Assembly (NCBI GenBank): GCA_023254015.1
Contig: JALQYS010000569.1
Span: 1-6,235 of the forward strand
DNA from: Paracoccaceae bacterium
GTDB taxonomy: Bacteria; Pseudomonadota; Alphaproteobacteria; Rhodobacterales; Rhodobacteraceae
Direction of reading: 5' to 3'
Length of the DNA: 6,235 nt
The notes under the pieces were generated by a model. The model was not told the DNA's origin. It worked only from the letters and a program-made list of their open reading frames with translations, and made no database searches. Numbering within the stretch: the first letter of the stretch is position 1; each line of letters begins with the position of its first letter. Below are positions 5,999 through 6,235 of the stretch, one piece after another. Both the position numbers and the translations under genes were made by a program.

Positions 5999-6057
5999 TT
6001 GAAGGCCGCCGGGGAAAGGCCCATTTCCTGACCATGATCGAAACAAGATCGATACCA

Positions 6058-6078
6058 GCCGCCAGACAGAACGGCGGC
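6058..6078 (+). other. Possible hairpin in the leader of the exported-protein gene
   Basis: GCCGCC (6058-6063) and GGCGGC (6073-6078) form a perfect 6-bp GC stem with a 9-base loop, ending 24 bases before the ATG at 6103. The ribosome-binding site at 6091-6095 is left free, so it may affect transcript stability rather than block translation. Confidence 0.35.
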
Positions 6079-6102
6079 CAAACTCAGGAAAAGGACACTG
6101 TC

Positions 6103-6235
6103 ATGAAAACCATTCTCACCGCCGCCGCCCTGTCGCTTGTTGCCGCCTCTGGCGCTTTTGCCGCGAATGTCTCGCCCGCCGAAGGCCTCGGCCAGCGCCA
6201 GATCGAACTGAGCTCCGGCCAGGACATCCGCGACT
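6103..6235 (+). CDS. Small exported protein with N-terminal signal peptide, function unknown; partial
   Basis: The ATG at 6103 has AAGGA at 6091-6095, 7 bases upstream. The 44 complete codons in the window start MKTILTAAALSLVAASGAFA, a classic Sec signal peptide: one Lys, a hydrophobic Ala/Leu core, and an AFA cleavage site before ANVSP. The mature part begins ANVSPAEGLGQRQIELSSGQ. The product is therefore probably periplasmic or secreted. I do not recognise the family from this short stretch. No cysteine follows the cleavage site, so it is not a lipoprotein. The ~280 bases between it and lipB suggest its own promoter. The gene continues past the right edge. Confidence 0.8.
   Translation, partial: MKTILTAAALSLVAASGAFAANVSPAEGLGQRQIELSSGQDIRD

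Noticed and set aside
5033..6046. 337-codon minus-strand open frame opposite lipB
   Set aside because: It is fully antisense to a confident lipB, and the downstream part lies in a non-coding AT-rich gap. No domain is seen.

Overview
The window looks like GC-rich chromosomal DNA from an alphaproteobacterium, most likely a member of the Rhodobacteraceae (Rhodobacter/Paracoccus type). This is an inference from three things: the strong G/C third-position bias, the Hint-terminated RTX protein architecture common in that family, and the alphaproteobacterial style of the LipB, NuoG-like and ABC ATPase sequences.

Layout, left to right. Positions 648 to 1 (minus strand) form one open frame running off the left edge. 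Its first ~161 codons are an ABC transporter ATPase of the polyamine/iron type. Just before the expected Walker B it switches in frame to a stretch resembling the C-terminal part of NADH-quinone oxidoreductase subunit G (NuoG). This is either a real rearrangement or a chimeric assembly join. Positions 649-867 are non-coding, with two hairpin-like inverted repeats. Positions 4767 to 868 (minus) encode a ~1299-residue RTX protein with roughly 65 calcium-binding nonapeptides in blocks, three ordinary spacer segments, one inserted domain resembling the von Hippel-Lindau (VHL) beta domain, and a C-terminal Hint (Hedgehog/intein) domain. A tRNA-Leu(GAG) gene with encoded CCA lies at 5004-4918 (minus). 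lipB (octanoyltransferase, lipoate synthesis) reads rightward at 5156-5824. A ~280-base gap with several inverted repeats follows. The start of a small gene for an exported protein (6103 onward) runs off the right edge.

The genes do not form one pathway. The RTX protein is probably a type I secreted surface or extracellular protein, but no secretion genes are in the window. lipB and the tRNA are housekeeping genes transcribed divergently. The two observations most worth following are the in-frame ABC/NuoG junction near position 165 and the VHL-like domain at about 4095-3885, which appears to keep the residues that form the hydroxyproline pocket in human VHL.
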